A DNA stretch of 64,000 nucleotides from Beverwykella pulmonaria (Eukaryota > Ascomycota > Dothideomycetes > Pleosporales > Melanommataceae), in contig BCHH01000012.1 in NCBI GenBank assembly GCA_001599595.1, positions 189,543 through 253,542 on the forward strand, written 5' to 3'. The notes beneath the pieces are model-generated. The model was not told the origin of the DNA, searched no databases, and saw only the letters and a program-made list of their open reading frames with translations. The stretch's first letter is position 1. Every line of letters starts with the position of its first letter. Positions 1-10,415 of this stretch are shown in pieces. A program made the position numbers and the translations under genes.

Positions 1-542
1 CTCAAAGTCGTTCGAGTGGGAAAATGTTTACCTATGTTTAGATCTTTACACATGGGCACACCTAGAATTTACTGAGTAATGAGTGTCTATTGTTGCGTAA
101 GTCGTTGAAAATGTTTACGAAAACTTCTCACGTCCGTGGTGAAACTTTGTTCCATTCTCTGAAGTGTGATTCCTGGTAGGCGTTTCGTTGATCCAGAACA
201 AGATTGCCATGCTCACTCGATTCTTCGTCTCCTAATGTCAAAGTCGCTTGAATATGCACTTTCAACTCTCTTCCAAAAGTCTTTCCTTTTTTTCCTCTAG
301 TGTTCAATGTTTCACTTCTACGAACACTGGCCAGCCACTCGTCCAAATCATCGTCTTAGCACTCAGCACTCCTCAATCACACTGCATGCGTCGTCAGGCT
401 ATACGCAACCCTACAGCCACCTCACTCCGAAGCGCCGATTGGTGTTGTCCTTGTTCCACACGTGCTCGCGACCCCCAAGGCCACGCGGATCTGCATTACT
501 AGCCTGATGCTCAAGCCAGTGTCCCTTCTCCCTCTGCTCTAG

Positions 543-1070
543 CTAGTATTTCTTCTCCCTCTGCTCTTGATTCAGCGTCTGTATGCAGTACACCTTCTTC
601 AACTCCTCCCAGTCATCCTGTTTGACGTTCTCCGCAATGTTAATACCAGCTACCATTGATGCAGACGATGCTGGAGCGCGGTTTACCGCACCCTTCGACA
701 ATAATAATATATTATGAGCTGTCGCCAAAGTCATACATGTACTCCACGACTTTGACTACATGCAAAAAATTTCAGCCCGATCTCCCTCTGAACTAAGAAG
801 TTGAGAACAATACTGACTCTTGTACTCCGCATCATCTAGCACCTGGAACATCTTCGTTCTCCCGTCTTCTTCTCCATCGTCCTAGGATGTTTCCGGTTCC
901 TATCTGCCTGGAGCATCATTATCTGCCCGGTCGCTTCCTCAGTGATTTGCATCAAGAATTCACGTAGACTGTCCGCGGTCTTAAGCTTCATCGTGCTCTC
1001 GAAGTAGGTCACGAAATCAAAATCCGGCTCGTTGAAGCCTGGATGCGTAGTTCAATCCTCAGCCTGACAT
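543..1070 (-). pseudogene. Broken coding fragment, function unknown
   Basis: Read from 1070 down, the minus strand gives protein-like sequence, for example ESTMKLKTADSLREFLMQIT followed by an Ile/Met/Gln-rich helix. A +1/-1 frame change near 870-880 is needed to carry on into KMFQVLDDAEYKSQYCSQLL. An in-frame TAG near 752 then interrupts it, before the same frame resumes with KQDDWEELKKVYCIQTLNQE and stops at 543. The alternation of helix-like, charged sequence with one frameshift and one stop is what a decaying gene looks like. No GT-AG intron that removes both faults was evident. I do not recognise the family. A true gene with an unusual structure is the alternative. Confidence 0.35.
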
Positions 1071-1496
1071 TTTTGGAGTAGTAAAGCGTATCTTTGCAAA
1101 AACCACAGGCTGAAATTGCTACAGAGTAAGGATTGCGAGTCACAGTAGAAGCGCCTCGTCACGGACTCATGTGATCCTATAGTTCATCCCTAGCCCCTAT
1201 AGACAGCCTACTAAGACCGGCAGCGATCAAAATAGGGACTCTATTGTCTCTCTTACCGACCTCCAGTCTTCTCATCATCTACAAAACTTCTCGAAGCCAA
1301 GATGGTTGAACCGATAGCTACTCTAGGCACTTGTGAACTCGGCCACAGTTCTGCTACGAATAGTCTTAGCCGAAGACTTATAGGCGGAGAATCCGGTAGC
1401 GGCGAGGGATATTGTACGGGGTGCAATGCAATTCCTGCCCGCGAAGATTGATGTATCACTACAGTGAACACAAACACCAATACATTTGCAGTCGTT

Positions 1497-1772
1497 TCAG
1501 TTCATTTGCCATTTAGTATCTATGAACTTCATCCACAACTTATACAACTTATCGGCCTGTAGAAGCACTAGGTCGGCAAACTCTTCTAGAGTGAGGGCGG
1601 GCTTGGTAGCCTGGAGCTTTGTGACTTGTGGGCAAGACTCAGTGCCTTTGAGGATTTTGAGAGCGTTGATGGATTCAGCCATGGTGCACAGTTGCAGTTC
1701 CCAACGAGTGATATGTTCCCCATTGATACCCAGAGGCGCGACGCCGTCGATCAGTGAGCGTGGATCCGTCAT
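1497..1772 (-). CDS. Small orphan ORF, 91 aa
   Basis: An ATG-started reading frame of 91 codons on the minus strand. The product is mostly helical and amphipathic in appearance, with segments such as SINALKILKGTESC and LTLEEFADLVLLQADKLYKL. It has no signal peptide, membrane segment or recognised motif. It lies just upstream, in the same orientation, of the broken fragment at 543-1070, so it could be the amino-terminal remnant of the same decayed gene. I do not recognise it, and chance or pseudogene origin remains quite possible. Confidence 0.3.
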   Translation of the reverse strand: MTDPRSLIDGVAPLGINGEHITRWELQLCTMAESINALKILKGTESCPQVTKLQATKPALTLEEFADLVLLQADKLYKLWMKFIDTKWQMN

Positions 1773-2102
1773 CGTGATGCGGCTGTGGGCAAGACGACGA
1801 TACAGAGTGCAGGTGGTTGGCGCGTGTTAGCAACGCAGAGAGCAATCGACACTTCGGAAGTCCGGTAGCAAGATCGAGCTGTAGACGACTTACTACGTGC
1901 GGATAGCCGGGATAACTAGCAGCCTGCTATGGAGCTACTGTTGCGCAAGTTGGCGATCCGGGCTCATAACCTGTCGAGACGTGACGGAGTAGATAGAAAG
2001 GAAGATGATTGATATTGATTCTACAGAGGAACTACCGAAGAGATATAGTCTTACCAGGCAAGCTAGGAGCCTGCCAAGATAGTGAATCGCAAACATAAAG
2101 AT

Positions 2103-2167
2103 GAGTCACATGAGCAAACATAGAAGTGAGTCACATGAGCAAACATGAAGTTGTCTCACCATGTGAC
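2103..2167. repeat. Duplicated 19-bp motif plus inverted end
   Basis: The 19-mer GAGTCACATGAGCAAACAT occurs at 2103-2121 and again, identical, at 2128-2146. Shortly after, CATGTGAC (2160-2167) is the reverse complement of the GTCACATG inside each copy. The result is a direct duplication plus a potential short hairpin. No neighbouring gene explains it. Confidence 0.8.
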
Positions 2168-4823
2168 ACACAGGCCGACACAACTGAACCCAGGCAGTCT
2201 GCTCTTAGAATTTCAACAGGTCGAAAATGATTGCGAAGACGATTTTGAAAGGATCGTTGAAAGACTCATCCAACAGAATTACGTATGGTGCCGACGAACC
2301 ACTCTCTCCATCACTCCTAAGTTTTGCTTTTAGAGGTTTTGAGCGTCTCCTCACCAACCATTGGGAAAGCGCGTGGCGACTGTTGTTATCCATGCTTGAG
2401 GGCCAAATGTTTCTCCCGACCCACCATGCTTTGATTTTCATGGAACTCTGTCTTCAGAGGGCTCGATCCGAATATCACAACCCCTGAACTAAAAATACCG
2501 CCGTTGGTCTGTGCCGTTAGGGGTATATGTCTGGACAGGAAAATCTTCATCGGATAACACAAAGCAGAACGGAAAAAGATGTAAAGGAAATATTATTGTG
2601 GTCGAGAACAGGGAGCTAAACCATACACAAGATGCGAAGGTACCGCTCGAGGACAACGGTTTTCCACCACTATAGTGAATAGTGAAGACGCTCGTCGAAG
2701 CCGGTGCTGACATATACTACATATGCCCCTAGGACTTTGATAGCGCTACCCACTGGACAGATATATGGGATATGTGGCACTAGGTTGTGCATTATAATGT
2801 AGTATCGGAATGGAACACTGCATTGCAGGAGTGCGTTATAGAACCTATTGAGTCGATTGAGACAAGCTTTCAGGTTACACGGAGCGACACGGACATGAGT
2901 TGAAGAGGCACTGGCTTTGCCATCGCTCACTGAGCTTCGACGTCGATGTGTCCCAAAGAGGGTTGAGTGGGCGAGCGAAAGGAGCAGCCTTAATAAATTA
3001 ATAGTAATAGTTTAAAATGCTAATAAATATGCGTATATTCTATACTGTTGAGTTCGTGTGAAGATCGATTGATTTCAATTATGCCCTACTGTATCTGACA
3101 ATGATCATTTACAAGGAAGTTGACATAAAGTGAGTCAATCTCTTGGCAGAGATATGTATGAAAAAAATTTCATCAACTAATATTAACTCTTTCGTACCGT
3201 GGATGCCCAAAGTTCCGGTCAGCAAAGATGAGTTGGAGGGAGATAGGATAAGAGGAACGCTTTTTGATGTAGGAGTAATGTACATTCGGTTTCTCACAAG
3301 GGTACAGGTAGTAACAATCAAGCTGAATTCATAAACTGATGGACATGATCGATTATGCGACTATAGCCAATTGAAAATGTTCTCCTACATAATTTCACGC
3401 AAATTGGCTTACTTGCGGCAAATTAACTGACCTGCAACAAATCAGCCGACTTAATTGCAGTAGGTTAACCAACTTGATGAAATGAAATAATCTTTTCTGG
3501 CAGGGCTGTAGATATATGCGTAGAAAATTGCATCACAGCCATTTGCCTCAACCTCTAATGCTATTCCATAGCTATTCACTCTATGTCCCCTTAACTCGGC
3601 CTTTAATTCTTATCTACACCCCAATTCCAATTGAATCACATTTATTAAATGTACAGTTAAATCGGACCAATTCTCTCTTCTATTAAAAAAGGTCAGCAAA
3701 TCAATATGGGGACCTCAACTTCTATTGTTGACTGGCATAATTGATGCCAACTGTATGTGCCGAACAGACCTGCCTGAACTCTTATCCGCCATCTCCTTTC
3801 ACGTTCTCAGCAATGGTCTAGATTTTAATTCGCTGATCAGATGCTTTCCACTTCAGGATCGTATCGTGTCACCTGCCTCCGAAATTTAATCACATTGCTA
3901 ATCCCTTTTCATGCCCTCACCATCACCTCAAAGCTTAATTCGCCTACTCCTCCCCATCTACTAGCGACAAGTCTTGTCCGAGAGCTTCCTTTCCCTTCAC
4001 CCCTACGCACAGAGGCCCACAATGAGCACGAAGAGCTCATCGCCCTATTATTCAGTACTTCTCTGCTAGGAGATCGATAGTAAGACTTGGGCCCCCTAGA
4101 TCAAATTCTATTCAACTCGATAATTCCTTTTACCTCCCGTCGCATCTGAGTGAGTGGGCATGTGGTATAGACATATTAAGGATCATGATAGCGCAACGCA
4201 GGGCTGCATCAACGTTTGGAGACCAGGCGATTTCGGCATGAGGGAAATGAACTTAACATATCTCTACTTAACTCTATTGTATCCAACATAAGAATCTTTG
4301 TACAAATTCCGGAAAGACAGATCAGTAGAGATAATACGAAAGGTCCGCAGAAGTTTGAGAGAAAATCCGAGTATAAACAAGCTTGTTTAGAAGAAGTTGA
4401 ACGTATACATTACTCAACCACACTGATTGATGAATGGTGTGTTTACTGTCAAGGGACGCATAGCAATCATATATACACTTGCATCACAGCGCTGGGAAGC
4501 ACGCGAGCAGCACCCCTTGTGAGTCTGTCAGCCGAAGCAACATCAAGAAAATTACTATGCAGTGATGCAGAATCTATTCCTCGCGAGCTATCCAGATCCA
4601 GACGCTCGAATCCAGCCCTATCTGACTCGTCCTTCCCTATGGTATATAACTGTAAAAAACCCTCATTGCCCAAATTGAAACGCCCTCCAATACTCAGTTA
4701 AAACTTTTACCACATGCTTTACGGCTGTGAATGTGAATGATGATGAGGTGATCTCAAGTCGTCCGGGCGTCGAGACGGGGAGTAAGCCGGACAATAAGAA
4801 GTAAAATATCGAATAAAAAAACC

Positions 4824-5840
4824 CTAGGTCCAACGCGGCGTAGATGCCAACAAACGCCCCAGACTACCATTGGCCGGTGACACCGAAGGGATCGGAGTCT
4901 TCTCGTACATGATCTCGCCTTCAATGTGACTATTCGAAGTCCTGGATACCGGTGCGCTTTTCAAGGAGTAATGAGGTGGACTTGAAGGCGCGGTCGAGGC
5001 ATGTGTGAAGGGTGTGACGAGATCTATTGACTTCGCATTGTACGATGAGCTGTGAGGGTTGGTCCTGGGTCCAAGAGGTCTCGTCGACGGCGTATATGGA
5101 AGCGAGAAACTTATCGACGAAGCGGGCGTGTGCGAAAGGGAGGGTGTGGCGCTAAAGGCAACTTGGGAGGTTGGAGCACGGTTGTATCGAGGTCGAGGTG
5201 GTCGTACAATTGTCTCAGCGGGTATAATAAATTGGCGGAGGTATCTCGAGGCCTCTGAATCCGGTCTTTGTTTTTCGTCGCCTGACGTCGCATTGTCGTC
5301 CGAGGACATTTCGGAAAAGGCGATGGAGGACCGTTTGGAGGGTAGTGTGGTGGGCGAGCGGGGGGCCACGATGTCTCGGAAGTGGAGGTCTTCGAAGGAG
5401 AAGTTGACGAAGGGTGTTGATGGCAGAGAATGGTCGTAAGGATACGACAGCGTCTTCTCGTTATCCTTTCTCTTGCAGCTATACGTATGTTAGGATGGTC
5501 GGTGTCGATAGTTTGGTTCGAGTGTCATACCTTTCAGAACAATATAGCACAGAATTATTGGGCACAATAATTTGCTTCTCACAAGAAGTGCTGCAGTAAA
5601 CGTAAGCATTGATTGGCCAGGAAAAGATTGCCGTTAATCGACGTACCAATACTGCAGAAAGCTCGTTGCCATCACTCCCTCGTCGTCTGAACCCTCCTCC
5701 TGGCGGGGTGCGGCTTTTGAAAGGCCCTTGACAGCACCGTGGGAACTTGTACGTTTAGAGGGAAGAGCAGACCGAGTCGGCCGTGCATGGGCCGGCAGCG
5801 GCTTTTTATGGTTCGACGGGCGATTGTGATGTGTGGCCAT
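4824..5840 (-). CDS. Ecl1-like zinc-binding stress/lifespan protein
   Basis: Three exons on the minus strand: 5647-5840, 5531-5590 and 4824-5478, giving 302 aa. Donors are GTACGT and GTATGA; acceptors are CAG and TAG. The reading frame joins to FLQYCTSCEKQIIVPNNSVL followed by YCSESCKRKD at about residues 61-90. This is the Cys-x2-Cys-x13-Cys-x3-Cys signature of the fungal Ecl1 family. Family members in fission yeast extend chronological lifespan and help resistance to metal and oxidative stress; the molecular function is poorly known. The first exon is basic and Ser/Pro-rich, and the last exon is a long disordered Ser/Thr/Pro tail. The 60-nt middle exon carries most of the cysteine motif, so ORF-only gene finding would split this gene in two. 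The start is the first ATG of the upstream exon. Confidence 0.8.
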
Positions 5841-7401
5841 GGAGCTTGATTGGAAAGACGGTGAGTTTTAATAGTCTCGCTCGCCCGCTCGATAGTTGGG
5901 CACGGTGCGCAGTGAGCAGATGGCGTGTCCGGTTACAGATGAAAAGTTAATCGTGCCAACAGGAGAGTTGCAGCTGAGAGGCGGTGACACAACCGGAATG
6001 TTTGCTGTAGTGGGCTGGAGCTGATATGACGACTGCGTGCTTTGTTCTAGTCTCTTATCGCGATACCCTGCAGCCGATGATTTAGCCAGGAACGGCGGCG
6101 TTCAGATCCAGAGACTTTGCACCGTCAAAAAGCCCCGTCGCGCGGAACAATGCGTCCAGCCGTGATTGCAACAAAGAGTCGCACGGATGTGACTGAAGAG
6201 AGAAACTTACAGTGGTTGATAAGGGCTGCGTGACGTCGAGAGAGCGAGCACAGCTGCATACAACCAGCGATCACCCGCAAGGGAGCCCGGGAGCGATAAG
6301 CTTTCTGTGATTGTGGTTAAGGTAGCCTAAGGGGGAGCCGAGCCTTTCCTGAGCCCACGCGGTTGGCGGCGGCAGTCTGGATCTTTGCCGAGTCTTCTGA
6401 AATGCGAGCAACAACACACACGCACACACACACAGCCGTTGCGGGGGAGGGGAGGCGTCCAGAAAAAGCAATTAAATATCCGATGTTCGGCCTAGTCAGA
6501 GAATAGACGCAGCATCGTCAACGTCCGAGGGAGGGGTGCATTTATATAGGTTTATGAGCCGATAAGTTGGTGCGGGGATGGCTTAGAATTGCGAGCGATA
6601 GAGCCATCGCTATCATCAAGCACACCATCGACGAGCTTTTGTTGGCCGAATCTTAAAGCACCGCACCCCACTCGTGCCCACCAAGGTACTGAATTCGTAT
6701 ACCGAAGTGGATTCTGCCGATGCAGAAATGTTCGGGACCCTTCGAATAAAGTCTGTCCCTGGCCAGAAATGGACGAATCAGGAATCCTTTGGCGCCACGG
6801 GTCCGAGACCAGTGAGCGAGGTCCGCGTCGTGGCAGCTCAGCTAGCGGGGTATAACGATTTCGAGTACCAGAGAATACAGTGCTCGCTATTTCGGATACG
6901 TATCAGAACCTATCGTAGGGCTGTTGCCTCTGCAACGTGCACTGGTGGGGTACAATTGCTCGACTCGATCTTGATTGAAAGAAGATATCAGCTCACTTTC
7001 TTTGGCAACCCGAAGCTTCCATTGTTAGGTAACGGAAACAAGGCAACTTCAAAGAATCCGCTCAACGTGTTGCAGCTTTCACCAGTAGAATCTGAGGACG
7101 TGGCCCGCCAGCATGGTCTAAATCTGCGATTCGTCTGAGAGGTTCCATATGGGCGAGTTTGTACTAATACATGTGAAGACGGAGCTCCATTTTTTATTCT
7201 ATCAGGGAAGGCACTCTGCTCGCTGGCCAATGTCTTCCCTTAAACCAGAGCACTTGGTGTCTCGGGTTCGTTGAGTGCTTTAAGGTTTAATACCTCAACC
7301 TGAAACAGGGTAGCGCAGTAGCGCAGTAGCTTGAGCACCATTGGACAAAGAACCACAATCGAGACCAATACGTGTTATAGTGCATATTGGCTTCAAGACG
7401 G
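5841..7401. other. Intergenic, upstream of Ecl1-like gene
   Basis: No supported gene. It contains the upstream region of the Ecl1-like gene and the region downstream of the methyltransferase gene. A plus-strand open frame at 6674-7138 starts only with GTG and shows no recognised motif. A CA-type microsatellite lies at 6414-6434. Confidence 0.5.
6414..6434. repeat. CA microsatellite
   Basis: A run of AC/CA dinucleotides interrupted once by a G. It is a simple-sequence repeat in the intergenic region. Confidence 0.85.
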
Positions 7402-8904
7402 CTAGAATGAAAATGGATCTCGAGGTGCTTGAGGTCTGGTGATTTTCCAGATCTGAATCGGGATCGAGGTTGGATAGAAAGGACCATACTGGAAATGCTC
7501 TGGGACTTGTGGGAATTCGACCAGTTCCAGACTGAAGCCGTTTCGCTCTACCCCACAAAAATTAGTAACGAGCAAACAAATCGCCATCCTCCAAATAGAG
7601 GCCAGGTATGGAGAGACCCACTACATGCGTTCAAGAAAATCTCGAAAGTCTGCTCATTGCGTATCGTTACGGCAATTAGCACCTGCAGTGCTGAGTTCAA
7701 ATCGAAGAATTCCCTCATCGATGACACAAGAGACGGGACGGCATATCTGTCGTAGGTCTGAAGGTACTCTGTAAGCTAATTGCCTCTTCTAAGTGGTGGT
7801 AGGAAAAGGGAGCTTACGACATCTGCGCCGAGCAGTACATCCGGTACCTCCATACCATAGTCTTCTGCAAAATTGGCTGCATCGAGAGCCCAGCCCCATT
7901 TTAAAGCTGCGGTCCGAATAATGGTGTGACTTGGATCTTGGGAATCGAGCTTGTTGAGAAAGATGTTGGTTTTGAGCGCATCAACAATCCCTTCATCGCC
8001 ATCTGTAGCAACGATTGCCGACACTCCAAGATATTTGGCACAGAGAATTGAAAGCATTCCTGACCCTGATCCCAGTTCAAAGATCCTCTTCCCTTCAACC
8101 ATCGCTCGTCCATTTTCTGAAGTGAGAAATGTTGCCAAAAGTAGTGACGCCTCCCAAGTGCGCAGCCCCGTGGTACCAGAAGATGAAAGCACCAACCGAG
8201 ATTCAAGCACAGTTACCGTATGCTCATCAGATGCACCGTCGTCATCAGATTGTAGTGGGTAAGCGTACGTCACGAATGCTTTTTGTTGAACTGATGCGGG
8301 CTCAGTGGGGATATCGGAACTGAGAAGTACAGCAAGTGCCGACATAAGATCGTCTGAGAGTTCCTGTTTAGAGAGGAAAGTATAGTCGTCAGCAAATTGG
8401 ATAGACTAAGCAATGGCATGACTGAGGAAGACATTGAACCCTGCCGTTGGCTGAGGACGTGGTATGAAGGGACCAGTATGCAGTGAGGAATACTGCAAGG
8501 AATTCTATTTCAGAGCCAAAGTGATCGTTCAAGCTCCGCAAGGCCCTGCTGTATCTGCCAGACGTAGCCTTTCTGTGCTAGATATTCCTCACTAGAGACT
8601 GTTTCCCTCGTATTCGTGTAACAATTGGCTTTTATGAGAAGGGACACCGTACATCCTTCTCTGGGTCATCAATCAACCTTTCAAGTTTCGAGATCAGAAG
8701 TTTCAAAACTCTGAGCTGATATCGCTCTGGTGGTGGGTATGAGACGTTATTGGCGTTGAACAGTGTGTTGAACATCCAAGATTGGACTTCTAGAGTCTTG
8801 AGAACTCCATCATCTGGCCATCTTAGATATTTAGGCTCAACTAGCTGGAAATATTGGCGACGCAGCGTTGTCAATTTTGACAGAGTATTCGGATTCAGGC
8901 CCAT
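7402..8904 (-). CDS. EFM3: EEF2KMT/FAM86-like protein-lysine methyltransferase
   Basis: Four exons on the minus strand: 8653-8904, 7818-8363, 7622-7757 and 7402-7547, giving 359 aa. The amino-terminal FAM86-type region contains RRQYFQLVEPKYLRWP, then RYQLRVLKLL. The class I methyltransferase core has the SAM-binding motif ELGSGSGMLSI, an acidic ATDGDEG strand, and the post-motif LLGADVTYDRYAVPSLV. The tail ends with YGPFYPTSIPIQIWKIT, as in the family. Its known role is methylation of a lysine in translation elongation factor 2 (yeast Efm3, human EEF2KMT), in the cytosol. I chose the ATG at 8904; the frame is open further upstream but has no ATG there. Intron 1 is long (289 nt). The last intron uses a weak GTGGGT donor with a good CTAAT branch point, and restores the frame as ACKRNGFSLEL. 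Confidence 0.88.
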
Positions 8905-9368
8905 GGCGAGAAGGCAACCAGCGTTGAAGAAGAAATCGAGTGAACGTCGCAGATCTGCTCTGTCCTGAGGGAGAACAACACATGAACGGTGCTTGACCGC
9001 ACTACGCGGTAGACTTCCAGTTATTTTGCTTTGTAACTTCAAAGATTATATGGAAAACGAGAGAAGGAATGTCCGACGAGTGGTCGTGAAGGGCAAGGAA
9101 AGCGCGCTATTATGTAAGTAAAACGCCCCGCCTGCAAGCCTCGGGAAATAATTTAGCCGAGCGAGCGCCAAGCGCACCACAGCAATCGAATTTCCAGATT
9201 GACTACATCACGAACTTCACGACTGACGACGCCTGCGGCCACACAGCACCCCCATCAGGTCATTCTCTCACCAGTACGTCTCCTCCACAGACATGCCCTC
9301 GCGCTCGATTGATATCGCGACTCTCAGTCCTAACACCTCTAAAGTTTGTCTAGGTCGACACAGCCAAT
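8905..9368. promoter_or_regulatory. Divergent promoter, EFM3-like / RPS24
   Basis: 464 bp separate the start codons of the methyltransferase gene (minus) and RPS24 (plus), so both promoters must lie here or reach into the neighbours. No clear TATA box was seen. The half nearest RPS24 contains a probable 5'-UTR intron. Confidence 0.6.
9274..9353 (+). other. Probable 5'-UTR intron of RPS24
   Basis: A GTACGT donor at 9274, a CCTAACAC branch-like sequence and a TCTAG acceptor ending at 9353 define an 80-nt intron 15 nt before the RPS24 start codon. It would remove an upstream ATG at 9293, which otherwise opens a 71-codon frame overlapping the RPS24 start. Leader introns are common in fungal ribosomal protein genes. 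Confidence 0.55.
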
Positions 9369-9936
9369 ATGTCCGACTCGCAGGTTACCCTGCGCACGCG
9401 CAAGTTCATCCGAAACCCGCTCCTCGGTCGTCGCCAGATGGTTGTGTAAGTTCCGGAGCCATCGTCAATATTCGAAATAGCGAATTTGGAAGGAGTGAAT
9501 GGGTCTGACCAGCGATTTCTAGCGACGTCCTCCACCCCAACCGCGCCAACGTCTCCAAGGACGAACTCCGTGGCAAGCTCGGCGAGCTGTACAAGGCCAA
9601 GAAGGATGATATCTCCGTCTTCGGATTCAAGACACACTACGGTGGCGGCAAGAGCACCGGCTTTGCTCTCATCTACGACAGCAACGAGGCGATGAAGAAG
9701 TTCGAGCCTCACTATAGGCTCGTACGGTACGGCATGGCAACCAAGATCGAGAAGGCCAGCAGGCAACAGCGTACGTCTCCTACACCCTCGTTACGGACAA
9801 GGATGGAATTTTGGGCACAAGCGGTAGTAAGAACAATGTATACTGACGGACCACAGGCAAGCAGCGCAAAAACAGGGCGAAGGAGCACCGGGGAACGGCC
9901 AAGACCAAGGGCGGCAAGAAGAAGGGAGAGAAATAA
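9369..9936 (+). CDS. RPS24: 40S ribosomal protein eS24
   Basis: Three exons, 9369-9445, 9523-9770 and 9857-9936, give 134 aa, the usual eS24 length. Splice sites are GTAAGT/TAG and GTACGT/CAG. The protein has [20 protein letters not shown] at the start, then [35 protein letters not shown] and [18 protein letters not shown]. It ends in a Lys/Arg-rich tail, [20 protein letters not shown]. It is a structural component of the small ribosomal subunit needed for pre-rRNA processing. The start codon lies 15 nt after a probable 5'-UTR intron. It is transcribed away from an elongation-factor methyltransferase gene, so two translation genes share one intergenic promoter. Confidence 0.97.
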
Positions 9937-10415
9937 GCGTATCACCTCTGAAGGTGGTTCGAGGGGTGGAGTGGTCTTTCTGGGTCGGGTGCTACTTCAC
10001 GATGGACTGGGTATTGCAGTGGGCATCGTGTACAGCTACGAACCGCCTGAAAAGCTCTTGCGCATGGCTCGGCACGGCAAAGTGGATGGCGTTTGAGATT
10101 CTTATGTCTGCTCTCTCTCCATCAATGCATATCATGGACCATTAGGTTGCCTACATATACCTATTCACCACATAACTCCCATCAGTGATCTTGAGTCGTG
10201 ATCTTTCGCCTCAACTACACTCGCCAGTATCGGAACAAGAAGATTCTGCCTCAGTCATGAGCTTCAACATTCACGCTTGCAATAATGAGAGCAATTGTTT
10301 GTGTGTTGTGTTATGAATTGTTTATTTGTTTTGTTTGATTATACATTTAGCGGTCTGATAGCCCGCCGACAGCACGTCTCACAATCTACTTATTTTCTTC
10401 ATTTCGGGAGTATTC
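9937..10415. other. Convergent 3' ends, RPS24 and VPS72
   Basis: This short region between the stop codons of RPS24 (plus) and VPS72 (minus) should hold both 3' UTRs. A T/G-rich stretch near 10290-10345 could serve transcript ends. No gene is seen. Confidence 0.6.

Larger units (their letters stand above)
1..4823. other. Gene-poor AT-rich flank
   Basis: No intact recognisable gene is visible in this stretch. By eye it is richer in A+T than the gene blocks, especially around 2.95-3.8 kb, where runs of TTAATAAATTAATAG type occur. It holds a frame-broken coding fragment on the minus strand (about 543-1070), a small ATG-started orphan ORF on the minus strand (1497-1772) and a duplicated 19-bp motif (2103-2146). 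A stop-free plus-strand frame at 4216-4701 has no ATG near its 5' end. The picture fits decayed intergenic or transposon-derived DNA, but I recognise no transposase or reverse transcriptase motif. Confidence 0.6.

Noticed and set aside
4216..4701. 161-codon stop-free frame on the plus strand
   Set aside because: It starts with TTG, has no ATG until near its end, and shows no recognisable sequence.
6674..7138. 154-codon plus-strand frame beside the methyltransferase gene
   Set aside because: It starts only with GTG, has no motif and no gene structure.
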